Made by a program: the position numbers and the translations under genes. A stretch of 50,374 nt of DNA from Endomicrobiaceae bacterium (GTDB lineage: Bacteria > Elusimicrobiota > Endomicrobiia > Endomicrobiales > Endomicrobiaceae). The DNA is taken from the NCBI GenBank assembly GCA_028711215.1, contig JAQTSO010000007.1:1-50374 (forward strand), given 5' to 3'. Each line of letters opens with the position of its first letter. Position 1 is the stretch's first letter. Positions 36,692 to 46,278 of the stretch are shown here, piece after piece. The notes beneath the pieces were generated by a model. It worked only from the letters and a program-made list of their open reading frames with translations, was not told the origin of the DNA and made no database searches.

Positions 36692-37384
36692 TTATTTTAT
36701 AATTGGCAGTGTTACATAAACTGCACACCCGTTACCTTTTTCAGTTTCAATTTTAATTTTACCGCCGTGCATTTCCACAATTTGCAAAGAAACTGTTAAC
36801 CCCATTCCAACAGCTTTTGTGGTTTTAGTAGAAAACATCGGATCAAAACAATTTTCTAAAGTCTCTTCATCCATACCGATACCGTCATCCGTAATCACAA
36901 CATCAACAAAATTTTCATTGACAACCATTTTAACAGAAATTGTTCCCTTATTTTGCATTGCATCTTTTGCATTTTTAATAATACTGGAAAAAACCTGTGT
37001 CATTCTTAAGATATCAGCATGTATTTTAATATGGGATAAATTAACTTCAAAGTTAATTCCTTCAACTTTTGAATTTTCTATGGATTTTGTTAATATGCCA
37101 AATAAATCACAGCTTTCTTTTGTCAACTGTTTGACTCTTGTCATATCCAGAAGTTCTGTTACCATATTGTTTAATCTCTTAATTTCAGATGACAACAATC
37201 CCAACATTTTATTCGGCATTTCACCTTCAACTTTTAATACTTTTGTAAAATAATACGACATATTCAATAAACTGCCTAAAACGTTTTTCAAATCATGAGA
37301 AGCAACAGACGCAAATCTTCCAATAGCTTTAGATTTTTCTGTATTTAATTCTTTCTTAGTTAAACTATATTTTTTTTCTTCCAT
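36692..37384 (-). CDS. Soluble histidine kinase, NtrB-like
   Basis: 230 aa from ATG 37384; an in-frame GTG nine bases upstream is an alternative that would overlap the regulator gene. There is no membrane helix or input domain beyond about 20 residues. The H-box is ASVASHDLKNVLGSLLN, with phospho-acceptor His near residue 30. The HATPase has the N-box IIKNAKDAMQNKG, G1 ITDDGIGMDEETL and G2 AVGMGLTVSLQIVEMHGG. The H-D-L-K-N form differs from the H-E-L-R-N of the other kinase in this cluster. It sits directly after the triple-receiver gene, so it probably exchanges phosphate with it. Confidence 0.85.
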   Translation of the reverse strand: MEEKKYSLTKKELNTEKSKAIGRFASVASHDLKNVLGSLLNMSYYFTKVLKVEGEMPNKMLGLLSSEIKRLNNMVTELLDMTRVKQLTKESCDLFGILTKSIENSKVEGINFEVNLSHIKIHADILRMTQVFSSIIKNAKDAMQNKGTISVKMVVNENFVDVVITDDGIGMDEETLENCFDPMFSTKTTKAVGMGLTVSLQIVEMHGGKIKIETEKGNGCAVYVTLPIIK

Positions 37385-37385
37385 A

Positions 37386-38456
37386 TTATTCACTGGTTAT
37401 TTTATGTATTAACTCCACTATTTTATCAATATCCAACGGTTTTACAACATAAAAATAAGCTTTTTTTGCAACATTTTCAACATTAGAATTAGAATTCAAT
37501 ACATATATTGCTCCTAAATTGGGCATTTCCTGCTGTAATTTTTCATGAAAATCAGGGATATCTTTCTCAATATGTGTATTGATTAAAACTGTATCAAAAA
37601 AACAATCTTTTAATTCATCAAAAAAATCATTTGACGTATCATATTGGAACAAATTAAAACCTTTTTTCAATAATATCGATTTCAAATCCACAAATTCGTC
37701 CGCATTCATGTTAATCATAGCAACATTTGTTTTTCTTTTATCTTTATCCAAAAACTGAAAAACGTCCTTGACGCTTACGGGTCTTTTAACAAAATTAGCT
37801 ATTCCCAATTTTTTAATATCATCAATATTAATCATTTCTGATTCATCATAAACAAGTATAACTTTCGGAATTGTTCCTAACAAATCTTTTAAATTCTGAA
37901 ATATTAATTTGCTGGCTTTGAAATCTTTATCAATACCCAATATAAGCACATCGGGTTTATGGTTTAACATGAATGATATTTTTTCTATATCTTTTTGTGC
38001 GGTTGCAACATTTAATCCACTGTTTTTTAAACATATCAAAAACTTGGAATTTAATTTATCATCATCATCAACTACAACTGCAAATGGTCTTGATATAACA
38101 TCCGTTATTGTTGACAAAACGACCTCAACTTCAAAAGGTTTAGAAAGACAAGCAAAAGCACCGGCATTTAATGCCTGGGTAATTAAATCATTTAGTGCAT
38201 AAGCCGTCATCATAATACCTATAATATCGGGTTGTATTTTTCTGATTCTCTGAAAAGTTTCCGTACCTGTTATACCGGGCATTCTTATATCAGAAATCAA
38301 TATATCAAATGATTCTTTGGATGCTATTTCAATAGCTTCAAACCCGGTTGATGCAGATTTAACTTCATAGCCTTCTAATTCCAAAATACTGGCTAAAGAA
38401 AACCTTAAAGCATCTTCATCATCAACTACCAGAATTTTCATTTGTTTTGATTTCAT
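37386..38456 (-). CDS. Response regulator with one intact and two degenerate receiver domains
   Basis: 356 aa. The first receiver (6-123) has all key residues: Asp12-Asp13, phospho-acceptor Asp56, Thr84 and Lys106. The second (124-238) keeps the acidic DDDD near 129-132 and Lys224, but the acceptor position reads Gly174 in LILGID. The third (243-356) lacks the acidic pair, has Asn293 at the acceptor position and keeps Lys339. No DNA-binding, enzymatic or other output domain follows. ATG 38456 is supported by AAGGA upstream. Phosphate could enter at Asp56 only, so the other two may be protein docking or fixed-state modules. Confidence 0.82.
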   Translation of the reverse strand: MKSKQMKILVVDDEDALRFSLASILELEGYEVKSASTGFEAIEIASKESFDILISDIRMPGITGTETFQRIRKIQPDIIGIMMTAYALNDLITQALNAGAFACLSKPFEVEVVLSTITDVISRPFAVVVDDDDKLNSKFLICLKNSGLNVATAQKDIEKISFMLNHKPDVLILGIDKDFKASKLIFQNLKDLLGTIPKVILVYDESEMINIDDIKKLGIANFVKRPVSVKDVFQFLDKDKRKTNVAMINMNADEFVDLKSILLKKGFNLFQYDTSNDFFDELKDCFFDTVLINTHIEKDIPDFHEKLQQEMPNLGAIYVLNSNSNVENVAKKAYFYVVKPLDIDKIVELIHKITSE

Positions 38457-38465
38457 ATAATTCCT

Positions 38466-40022
38466 TTAATTAATGGGAAGTTTGATTGTGAATATAGTTC
38501 CGACGTTCATTGTACTTTCAACTGTAATTTGTCCGTTATGAGCATCAATAATTTCTTTTACTATCGGAAGACCGAGCCCTATCCCTTTTAATTTTGTTGT
38601 AAATAACGGCTCAAAAATACGTTTCAATGATTCAGGATCTATACCACATGCATTATCCTCAACTGTAATAACAAAAGAATCATCATCAATTTTCTTTGAT
38701 GTAACCGTTATTATTCCGCCGCTTTGAGGCATTGCATCTTTTGCATTTGAAATCAAATTTACCAAAACTTGTGTAATTCTGTCAGCATCTATCATTGCTT
38801 TAAATGACTCAAGATTTAGAACCAATTTGACATTTTCCGACAAACCTACGGTCTGAATTGATTTTTCAATAAAACTGTCTATGTCAATATCAAATTTACT
38901 TAATTTCCTGGTTTTTGAATAATCAAGCAACTCTGTAATTATTTTATTTGCTCTTTGTACTTCAGAGGATAACATTTCAACCATCTGTTTGGATTTATCA
39001 TCGGAAAAAGCACCAAGTTTTGAGAGAAAATAAGATATATTTTTTATACTGGCCAACGGATTTCTTAGTTCATGAGCAACTGAAGAAGCAAGTCTTCCGA
39101 CCGTTGCAAATTTTTCGGAACGGATTAAATCTTGTTGTATACTTTGTACTTTATCCAATGTTTCTTCAAGTTCCTGGCTTCTTTCTTCAAAAGCAACTTT
39201 AAGATTTAATAATTCTTTTTTTTCTTTGTTTAATTCTTTTATTTTAACTTCAATATCGCTAGCCATTGAATTAAAAGATATTGAAAGATTTCTAAATTCA
39301 TCTCTGGAAATCAATGGAATTCTGTACGTTAAATCACCGTTTGCAATTTTATTTGTCCCTACCATTAAATAATCTATAGGTTTTATAAGTATTTTAATCA
39401 AAAATGATGAAATAATAATACCGGCAAAAATAACGACCATTGTCAAAAACAAAATATTTTTTGTAATCTCTTTTATCTGATATTTAATTCTTTCTAATGT
39501 AAGTCCGACTCGCACAACACCAACAACATTAGCATTATCTCCTAAATTTACCCCTGTTGTAGAATCATATGATAAAATCGGAACAACTACTTCTATAATT
39601 TCGCCAACATTTGATATAAAAACAACATTTTTTTTTGTTCCTGTTTCTTTTAATGATACAAAATCAAATTGCTTTTTATCAACATCATTTAAGTAATTAT
39701 AAATTGAGCTGTCTGATACACTGGTGTCAGATAAAACATCACCCTTGTCATCATATATTAATGCATATAATACATCTTCTTCCTTTATAGTGATTTTGGT
39801 TAAATGTGATAGGAATTCTCTGCTTTGGGCAAGCACCCCATATTCACTTGACGTTGCGAGTGAATGTGCTAAAATGACTGCTCTGTTTTCAACAAAACTT
39901 TTAAGAAGTAATGTTTGGCCTTTAACAAAAAACCACGTTAATATTACAGATGTTAGGATTATAACTACGGATATGACTATTGTAAACTTAAAACCTAAGC
40001 TAAAACTCACTCTTTTTTTCAT
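38466..40022 (-). CDS. Membrane sensor histidine kinase with HAMP
   Basis: 518 aa. A TM helix at about 10-32 and another at 188-212 flank a periplasmic sensor region of about 155 residues, probably a Cache/PAS-like fold (YALIYDDKGDVLSD, then VVPILSYDS and VVGVVRVGLTL). HAMP at 210-263 and a coiled coil at about 255-305 lead to the H-box LASSVAHELRNPLASIKNIS with His317. The HATPase shows LISNAKDAMPQSGG, VEDNACGIDPESL and GIGLGLPIVKEIIDAHNG. The ligand is unknown. It is first in the kinase-regulator-kinase cluster, 48 bases downstream of tRNA-Thr, with which it may share a transcript. Confidence 0.9.
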   Translation of the reverse strand: MKKRVSFSLGFKFTIVISVVIILTSVILTWFFVKGQTLLLKSFVENRAVILAHSLATSSEYGVLAQSREFLSHLTKITIKEEDVLYALIYDDKGDVLSDTSVSDSSIYNYLNDVDKKQFDFVSLKETGTKKNVVFISNVGEIIEVVVPILSYDSTTGVNLGDNANVVGVVRVGLTLERIKYQIKEITKNILFLTMVVIFAGIIISSFLIKILIKPIDYLMVGTNKIANGDLTYRIPLISRDEFRNLSISFNSMASDIEVKIKELNKEKKELLNLKVAFEERSQELEETLDKVQSIQQDLIRSEKFATVGRLASSVAHELRNPLASIKNISYFLSKLGAFSDDKSKQMVEMLSSEVQRANKIITELLDYSKTRKLSKFDIDIDSFIEKSIQTVGLSENVKLVLNLESFKAMIDADRITQVLVNLISNAKDAMPQSGGIITVTSKKIDDDSFVITVEDNACGIDPESLKRIFEPLFTTKLKGIGLGLPIVKEIIDAHNGQITVESTMNVGTIFTIKLPIN

Positions 40023-40070
40023 AAGCTCACTTTTTTAAATTATTTTATATAGCCTAGACTGAAACAAAAT

Positions 40071-40142
40071 AGCCGACGAGAGGACTTGAACCTCCGACCA
40101 ACGGTTTACAAAACCGTTGCTCTACCACTGAGCTACGTCGGC
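40071..40142 (-). tRNA. tRNA-Thr, anticodon UGU
   Basis: A 72-base cloverleaf on the minus strand: acceptor GCCGACG/CGTCGGC (7 pairs), D-arm GCTC/GAGC, anticodon stem ACGGT/ACCGT with loop TTTGTAA (anticodon TGT), five-base variable loop, T-arm GGAGG/CCTCT with loop TTCAAGT. The discriminator base is T. The 3' CCA is not encoded, so it must be added by the cca product. Confidence 0.97.
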
Positions 40143-40165
40143 GTTACTAAGACTGAACGTGTGAA

Positions 40166-40194
40166 AGGATACAAAAATACAAGAGATTTGTCAA
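40166..40194 (-). promoter_or_regulatory. Promoter for tRNA-Thr
   Basis: Minus strand TTGACA (40189-40194, perfect) and TATCCT (40166-40171, four of six) with a 17-base spacer. This would give a precursor with about 17-20 bases ahead of the mature 5' end. The rest of the 280-base interval 40023-40302 holds the tRNA and the mreB promoter region. Confidence 0.6.
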
Positions 40195-40257
40195 TTTTTT
40201 GCATAATAATCATATTAACAACAAAATCTTTTTATATCTTTTTTTATAAATATTTTG

Positions 40258-40263
40258 TATAAT
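40258..40263 (+). promoter_or_regulatory. Probable -10 box for mreBCD
   Basis: A perfect TATAAT 39 bases before the mreB ATG in a very AT-rich tract. No clear -35 at the right distance. Ribosome site AAGG follows before the start. Confidence 0.45.
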
Positions 40264-40302
40264 GCGAAAAGTTAATAAATATTATTTTAAAGAAGGTATA
40301 AA

Positions 40303-41334
40303 ATGTTTAATTGGTTATTTAAATTGTTTTCAAATGACATGGGAATTGATCTTGGCACATCGGCAGTACTTGTGTATGTAAAAGGACAAGGTGTTGTATT
40401 AACGGAACCGTCTGTCGTCGCTATGGATAAAGATACAAAAAATGTTTTAGCTATAGGAACCGAAGCAAAAAAAATGTTAGGAAAAACACCGGCAAATATT
40501 ATTGCCGTTCGTCCTTTAAGAAACGGTGTTATTGCAGATTTTGCCGCAACTGAAAAAATGATACGTTATTTCATAAAAAAAATAAACAAATCAAAAAGTT
40601 TATTACATCCGAGAATTGTCATAGGTATTCCTTCCGGTATAACAGAAGTTGAGAGAAGAGCAGTTAAAGAGTCTGCCGAACAGGCAGGTGCGAGAGAAGT
40701 TTACCTTATAGAAGAACCGATGGCAGCCGCAATCGGAGCCGGGATTCCTATACAAGAACCTGAGGGTAGCATGATTGTTGATATTGGCGGCGGAACAACC
40801 GACGTTGCCGTAATATCATTGGGTGGAATGGTTGTCTCTAAAGCAGTGGATGTTGCCGGTGATGAAATGGATGAAGCAATTGTTCAGTATTTCAGAAGAA
40901 AATATAATTTACTTATAGGCGAAAATACGGCCGAAAACGTAAAAATGGAAATAGGTTCAGTGTTTCCTATGGAAGAAGAACTCAGCATGGAAGTTAAGGG
41001 AAGAGATCAGGTTACCGGACTTCCTAAAACAATATTAGTCACGTCAGAAGAAGTCAGATCGGCTTTGTCAGAACCGGTTAAAATAATCATTGAAGTTATT
41101 AAAGATACTCTTGAGGAAACACCTGCGGAATTGTCGGCAGATCTAGTTGACAGAGGAATTGTTTTGGCGGGTGGCGGGGCATTACTCAGAGGATTCCCGG
41201 AATTATTGGCACAAGAAACAGAATTGCCAATTAATATCGCTGATGATCCTCTAACTTGTGTTGTCAGGGGAACAGGCATTTATCTTGAAGAATTAGATAA
41301 CATTAAATTAGCCCAGAAACAAAATCTTATATAG
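40303..41334 (+). CDS. mreB: Rod shape-determining protein MreB
   Basis: 343 aa bacterial actin that directs cell-wall elongation along the inner membrane. Phosphate 1 motif [21 protein letters not shown] (split over residues 12-32), [22 protein letters not shown], the phosphate 2 motif [17 protein letters not shown], and the adenosine motif [18 protein letters not shown] are all present. Length is standard. First of three adjacent mre genes. Confidence 0.97.
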   Translation: MFNWLFKLFSNDMGIDLGTSAVLVYVKGQGVVLTEPSVVAMDKDTKNVLAIGTEAKKMLGKTPANIIAVRPLRNGVIADFAATEKMIRYFIKKINKSKSLLHPRIVIGIPSGITEVERRAVKESAEQAGAREVYLIEEPMAAAIGAGIPIQEPEGSMIVDIGGGTTDVAVISLGGMVVSKAVDVAGDEMDEAIVQYFRRKYNLLIGENTAENVKMEIGSVFPMEEELSMEVKGRDQVTGLPKTILVTSEEVRSALSEPVKIIIEVIKDTLEETPAELSADLVDRGIVLAGGGALLRGFPELLAQETELPINIADDPLTCVVRGTGIYLEELDNIKLAQKQNLI

Positions 41335-41346
41335 TTGTTCTAAACC

Positions 41347-42189
41347 ATGACAAAAAATAACGATAAGTTTAACAAAGATACAAACAAGGTTTTTTTTGTT
41401 CTTATTTTGTTGTCATTATTATTTATTTTTGCCAGAATTTCACAACCCGTTTCAATTTTAAGGAATTTAACGTATCATTTTTTAATGCCAAGCACACAAT
41501 TTACATCTGATTCATTTTCAAGTTCAAATAAATTTATCACAAACATATCAAATATTTTTCACATATATCAGGAAAACATAAAACTGCATCAACAAATTGT
41601 TCTTTTAACCGAACAATTAAGGGATTATCAGTCAGTTACGGAAGAAAATATTAAATTAAAAAATTTATTGTCCATTCCAATACCAAAAAAAACTGAATTA
41701 TTGTTTGCCAATATAATTATAAGAGAGCCGTCTCAGTGGTATAAATGGCTAATTATAAGTAAGGGACAAATTGACGGGATAAAAAAAGATATGTCGGTTG
41801 TAACAATAATGAAAGACAATAAGATATGTGTAATAGGTAAAACCGCCGAAGTCTATGATACGACGACAAAAATAGCGTTAATAACAAATTCTCTTTTTGC
41901 CGTACCGGTTCAAATTAAAAATTCAGATATTGATTGTTTAATTGAGGGAACAGATTCAGAGTATCTGAAACTTATGCACGTACCACAATCATCAAAATTG
42001 AATATTAATGACGAAATTGTAACAGGTCCCCTGAGTTCTGTTTTTAGTCAGGATATTCCTGTCGGACAAATTGCAGAAATAACAAAAACTCCATACGGCG
42101 ATTATGCCGAAATTTTAGTTTTACCATATATACAAAAACAAAGAATTCATGAAGTTGCCGTTATAATACCAAAAGAGGAAAATAACTAG
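41347..42189 (+). CDS. mreC: Rod shape-determining protein MreC
   Basis: 280 aa, normal size. An N-terminal membrane helix (VFFVLILLSLLFIFARI) and a coiled coil (about 70-105, rich in Gln, Leu and Glu) lead to the periplasmic beta-barrel domain, with ANIIIREPSQWYKWLIISKGQIDG and the glycine-containing KTPYGDYAEILVLPY near the end. It links MreB to the cell-wall synthases. It starts 12 bases after mreB and directly abuts mreD. Confidence 0.93.
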   Translation: MTKNNDKFNKDTNKVFFVLILLSLLFIFARISQPVSILRNLTYHFLMPSTQFTSDSFSSSNKFITNISNIFHIYQENIKLHQQIVLLTEQLRDYQSVTEENIKLKNLLSIPIPKKTELLFANIIIREPSQWYKWLIISKGQIDGIKKDMSVVTIMKDNKICVIGKTAEVYDTTTKIALITNSLFAVPVQIKNSDIDCLIEGTDSEYLKLMHVPQSSKLNINDEIVTGPLSSVFSQDIPVGQIAEITKTPYGDYAEILVLPYIQKQRIHEVAVIIPKEENN

Positions 42190-42684
42190 ATGATAAATTA
42201 TATTGTAATGTTTTTATTGTACATTATAATTCTTACTTTACAATTTGTATTGCCAAAATATCTTGTTTGCAATGAAATTTATCCTAATTTCATTTTAATC
42301 TACGTAGTCTATGTAGCTTTAAACAAAGGAGCCATGAAAGGACAATTGACGGGTTTCCTTTACGGATTATCATGGGATATTTTGTCCACAGATATTTTCG
42401 GAGTCAGAACTTTAACTCTTACTCTTGCCGGTTATATTGCCGGTAAATTTAACAGAAATTTAAATAAAGAACAGATTGTGATTCAAGTTATTATTATGTT
42501 TATTTGTTTAATTATTACACATTTATCTTTGGTTTTATTATATTTGTTGATACCTGATAATTTTGCGAAAAAATCAATCGAACTAAATTCTAATTTTCTG
42601 CTTTACTGCCTTGTCAATATCGTAATTACACCAATAATTTTTAAAGCACTGCCTGCTCTTAACAAAATATTTAAACAATGCTAA
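42190..42684 (+). CDS. mreD: Rod shape-determining protein MreD
   Basis: 164 aa integral membrane protein with about five or six hydrophobic helices. The segment LTGFLYGLSWDILSTDIFGVRTLTLTLAGYIAG is the family's most conserved part (G-x-x-x-D-x-x-x-x-x-x-G). It begins on the base after the mreC stop. The usual followers mrdA (PBP2) and rodA are absent: a terminator at 42696 ends the unit. Confidence 0.9.
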   Translation: MINYIVMFLLYIIILTLQFVLPKYLVCNEIYPNFILIYVVYVALNKGAMKGQLTGFLYGLSWDILSTDIFGVRTLTLTLAGYIAGKFNRNLNKEQIVIQVIIMFICLIITHLSLVLLYLLIPDNFAKKSIELNSNFLLYCLVNIVITPIIFKALPALNKIFKQC

Positions 42685-42695
42685 AGATTACAATA

Positions 42696-42732
42696 AAAAA
42701 ACACTCACTGTTTTTATCAGTGAGTGTTTTTT
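42696..42732. terminator. Bidirectional terminator between mreD and gdhA
   Basis: A perfect 15-bp stem (42696-42710 with 42718-42732) and 7-base loop, with A-rich and T-rich flanks giving U tails on both strands. It serves the convergent mreBCD and gdhA units. Confidence 0.92.
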
Positions 42733-42745
42733 ATTATCTGAAAAA

Positions 42746-44167
<1,422 letters not shown>

Positions 44168-44182
44168 TTAATATTATTAATC

Positions 44183-44210
44183 TTTACAAATATAAACACA
44201 ATTATATAGA
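44183..44210 (+). promoter_or_regulatory. Candidate promoter for the ogt repair operon
   Basis: TTTACA (44183-44188, five of six) and TATAGA (44205-44210, four of six) with a 16-base spacer. It is divergent from the gdhA promoter; the two -35 elements are about 30 bases apart. Confidence 0.4.
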
Positions 44211-44259
44211 CTAATGTTGTGCATTATTGCATTTAAACTTTAAACTACAATTATAAATT

Positions 44260-44727
44260 ATGAATAAATATATATATTGTTACACTACACTTATCGGACA
44301 AATTTTCATAGCAGAACAAAACAATGAAATTACAAACGTGTATTTCAAAAAACCTGCCGATATAAACAATTTTCTATTTTTTGAATCAGAAACTCTTAAA
44401 TATGCAAAAAAACAATTAAACTTATATTTAAGCGGAAAAATAAAAAAATTTAACCTGCGATTTAATCCGAAAGTAAGCACTTACGCAAAACTTGTATTGG
44501 ATGAGTTAACCAAAATTTCTTACGGAAAAACTATTTCGTATTCAGAATTAGCACAAAATATATCAAAACCTTCTCATTGCAGAGCCGTAGCAATGATAAA
44601 CAGCCGTAATCCTATCCCAATATTCATACCATGCCACAGAGTAATAAGAAAAAACGGTGATATCGGAGGCTATTCGGGCGGGATAAAACTTAAAAAATAT
44701 TTATTGGATTTAGAAAATGCAAAATAA
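44260..44727 (+). CDS. ogt: Methylated-DNA--protein-cysteine methyltransferase
   Basis: 155 aa suicide repair protein that takes the alkyl group from O6-methylguanine onto its own cysteine. The active-site IPCHRVIRKNGDIGGYSGG carries the acceptor Cys, and the preceding SYSELAQNISKP with SHCRAVAMINSRNPI forms the helix-turn-helix and Arg finger region (R-A-V). Size matches Ogt/MGMT rather than Ada; there is no Ada regulatory domain. Its last 11 bases overlap the next gene, a DNA alkylation repair protein, making a three-gene repair operon with nfo. Confidence 0.93.
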   Translation: MNKYIYCYTTLIGQIFIAEQNNEITNVYFKKPADINNFLFFESETLKYAKKQLNLYLSGKIKKFNLRFNPKVSTYAKLVLDELTKISYGKTISYSELAQNISKPSHCRAVAMINSRNPIPIFIPCHRVIRKNGDIGGYSGGIKLKKYLLDLENAK

Positions 44728-45400
44728 AATAATAAAACAATTGTTAAAATCAGCCGATAAAAAATATAAAGAATTCCATTCGTCCTTATGTCCCGGAACC
44801 AATAATATCATAGGCGTAAGAATTCCGCTTATCAGAAACATTGCAAAAGAAATATATAAAACAAATACTTCGAAAAAATATCTGTTAATTAAACCGAAAT
44901 ACAATGAAGAGATTATGATACAGGCAATGTTAATAGGATTTATAAAAGATGATATAAGAAAAGTATTAAAATATATATATGAATTTGTTCCGAAAATAGA
45001 TAATTGGGGTGTTTGTGATATTTTTTGCAGTAGTCTGAAAATAACAAAAAAAAATCAAGATGCCGTATGGGATTTTATACAAAAATATTCAAAATCAAAA
45101 AAAGAATTTGAACTCAGATTTATGATTGTAATGATGTTGTGTTATTTTTTAAATGATAAATATATCCGCAAGAGTTTAGAAAAAATTGACAAAATCAAAT
45201 ATGACGGTTATTATGTAAAAATGGCATCAGCATGGGCAATATCAAGTGCTTATATAAAATATCCTGACATAACAATGCATTATTTGAAAAACAATAATCT
45301 GGATACTTTTACTTTTAATAAATCTTTACAAAAAATAACTGAATCTTACAGAGTCAGCGAAAAAGATAAAAAAATAATCAAAAGGATGAAAAAATGTTAA
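44717..45400 (+). CDS. DNA alkylation repair protein, AlkD-like HEAT-repeat glycosylase family
   Basis: 227 aa, all-helical. [17 protein letters not shown] near the N-terminus and the central [14 protein letters not shown] motif identify the DNA alkylation repair (AlkC/AlkD) superfamily. These HEAT-like enzymes remove N3- and N7-alkylated bases without base flipping. The Asp of W-x-x-C-D may correspond to the catalytic Asp of AlkD, but the W-C-D subgroup is less well studied and some members may bind rather than cut. It overlaps ogt by 11 bases and nfo by seven, so the three are surely co-expressed. Confidence 0.85.
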   Translation: MQNKIIKQLLKSADKKYKEFHSSLCPGTNNIIGVRIPLIRNIAKEIYKTNTSKKYLLIKPKYNEEIMIQAMLIGFIKDDIRKVLKYIYEFVPKIDNWGVCDIFCSSLKITKKNQDAVWDFIQKYSKSKKEFELRFMIVMMLCYFLNDKYIRKSLEKIDKIKYDGYYVKMASAWAISSAYIKYPDITMHYLKNNNLDTFTFNKSLQKITESYRVSEKDKKIIKRMKKC

Positions 45401-46227
45401 ACATAGGTTGTCATCTTTCTTCTTCAGGCGGTTATGTTAATATGGCAAAAACCGCATTGAGCATAGGTGCCAATACTTTTCAATTTTTCACAAGAAATCC
45501 CAGAGGATTTAAAGCGAAAGATATTGATAAAGAAGATGTGAGTTTGTTTTTAGAGTTAATCAAAGAACATAATTTTGCAAAAATAATGGCACATGCTCCG
45601 TATACATTAAATCCATGTTCTGCAGATAAATCAATCAGGGATTTGGCAAGAATAATTTTTATTGATGATTTGTCCAGATTAGAACTTACTCCTAATAACA
45701 TGTATAATTTTCATCCCGGCAGTCATGTAGGACAAGGTGTGGAACAGGGAATAAAATATATAACCGACTTATTAAACGATGTTCTGCAACCTGATCAGAC
45801 AACTTTAGTTTTACTCGAAACAATGTCCGGCAAAGGCAGTGAAGTAGGCAGAAATTTTGAAGAATTAAAACAAATACTGGATAAAGTAAAATTAAACAAC
45901 AAAATTGGTATTTGCATGGATACCTGCCATGTACACGATGCTGGATATGATATTATAAATAAACTTGATGATGTATTGAACGAATTTGATAAAATAATCG
46001 GACTAAAACATTTAAAAGCAGTTCATTTAAATGATTCTCTTAATGAATTTTCAAGTCATAAAGACAGACATCAAAAAATAGGGCAAGGTTTTTTAGGAAT
46101 AAAAACTATAGAAAAAGTTATAAATCATAAGAGTTTATTCCACTTGCCATTTTATTTGGAAACTCCCAACGAAATTGACGGGTATGCCCAAGAAATAAAA
46201 TTATTGAAAAGTTTGTATTCACATTAA
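45394..46227 (+). CDS. nfo: Endonuclease IV (AP endonuclease)
   Basis: 277 aa TIM-barrel enzyme with three zinc ions that cuts 5' of abasic sites. The family's metal ligands are found in order: His in [23 protein letters not shown], Glu in [26 protein letters not shown], the His of KAVHLNDS, the [13 protein letters not shown] loop, and the last Glu in PFYLETPNE. Full length. The ATG lies seven bases inside the end of the alkD-like gene, with AAAGGA upstream. It would process the abasic sites left by the preceding gene's product. Confidence 0.96.
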   Translation: MLNIGCHLSSSGGYVNMAKTALSIGANTFQFFTRNPRGFKAKDIDKEDVSLFLELIKEHNFAKIMAHAPYTLNPCSADKSIRDLARIIFIDDLSRLELTPNNMYNFHPGSHVGQGVEQGIKYITDLLNDVLQPDQTTLVLLETMSGKGSEVGRNFEELKQILDKVKLNNKIGICMDTCHVHDAGYDIINKLDDVLNEFDKIIGLKHLKAVHLNDSLNEFSSHKDRHQKIGQGFLGIKTIEKVINHKSLFHLPFYLETPNEIDGYAQEIKLLKSLYSH

Positions 46228-46246
46228 ATTAATTTTGGTGTATATT
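46218..46246 (+). promoter_or_regulatory. Candidate promoter for the Wzy/WaaL-like gene
   Basis: TTCACA (46218-46223) and TATATT (46241-46246), each five of six, with a 17-base spacer. It overlaps the nfo stop codon. The leader would be about 26 bases. No Shine-Dalgarno site is seen before the ATG at 46279. Confidence 0.5.
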
Positions 46247-46278
46247 GTTATTGTTCACCATTATTTGTAAAATTTCCT

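Noticed and set aside
36819-37253. 144-aa plus-strand frame opposite the small histidine kinase
   Set aside because: The minus strand holds clear H-, N- and G-box motifs; the opposite frame has no recognisable domain or ribosome site.
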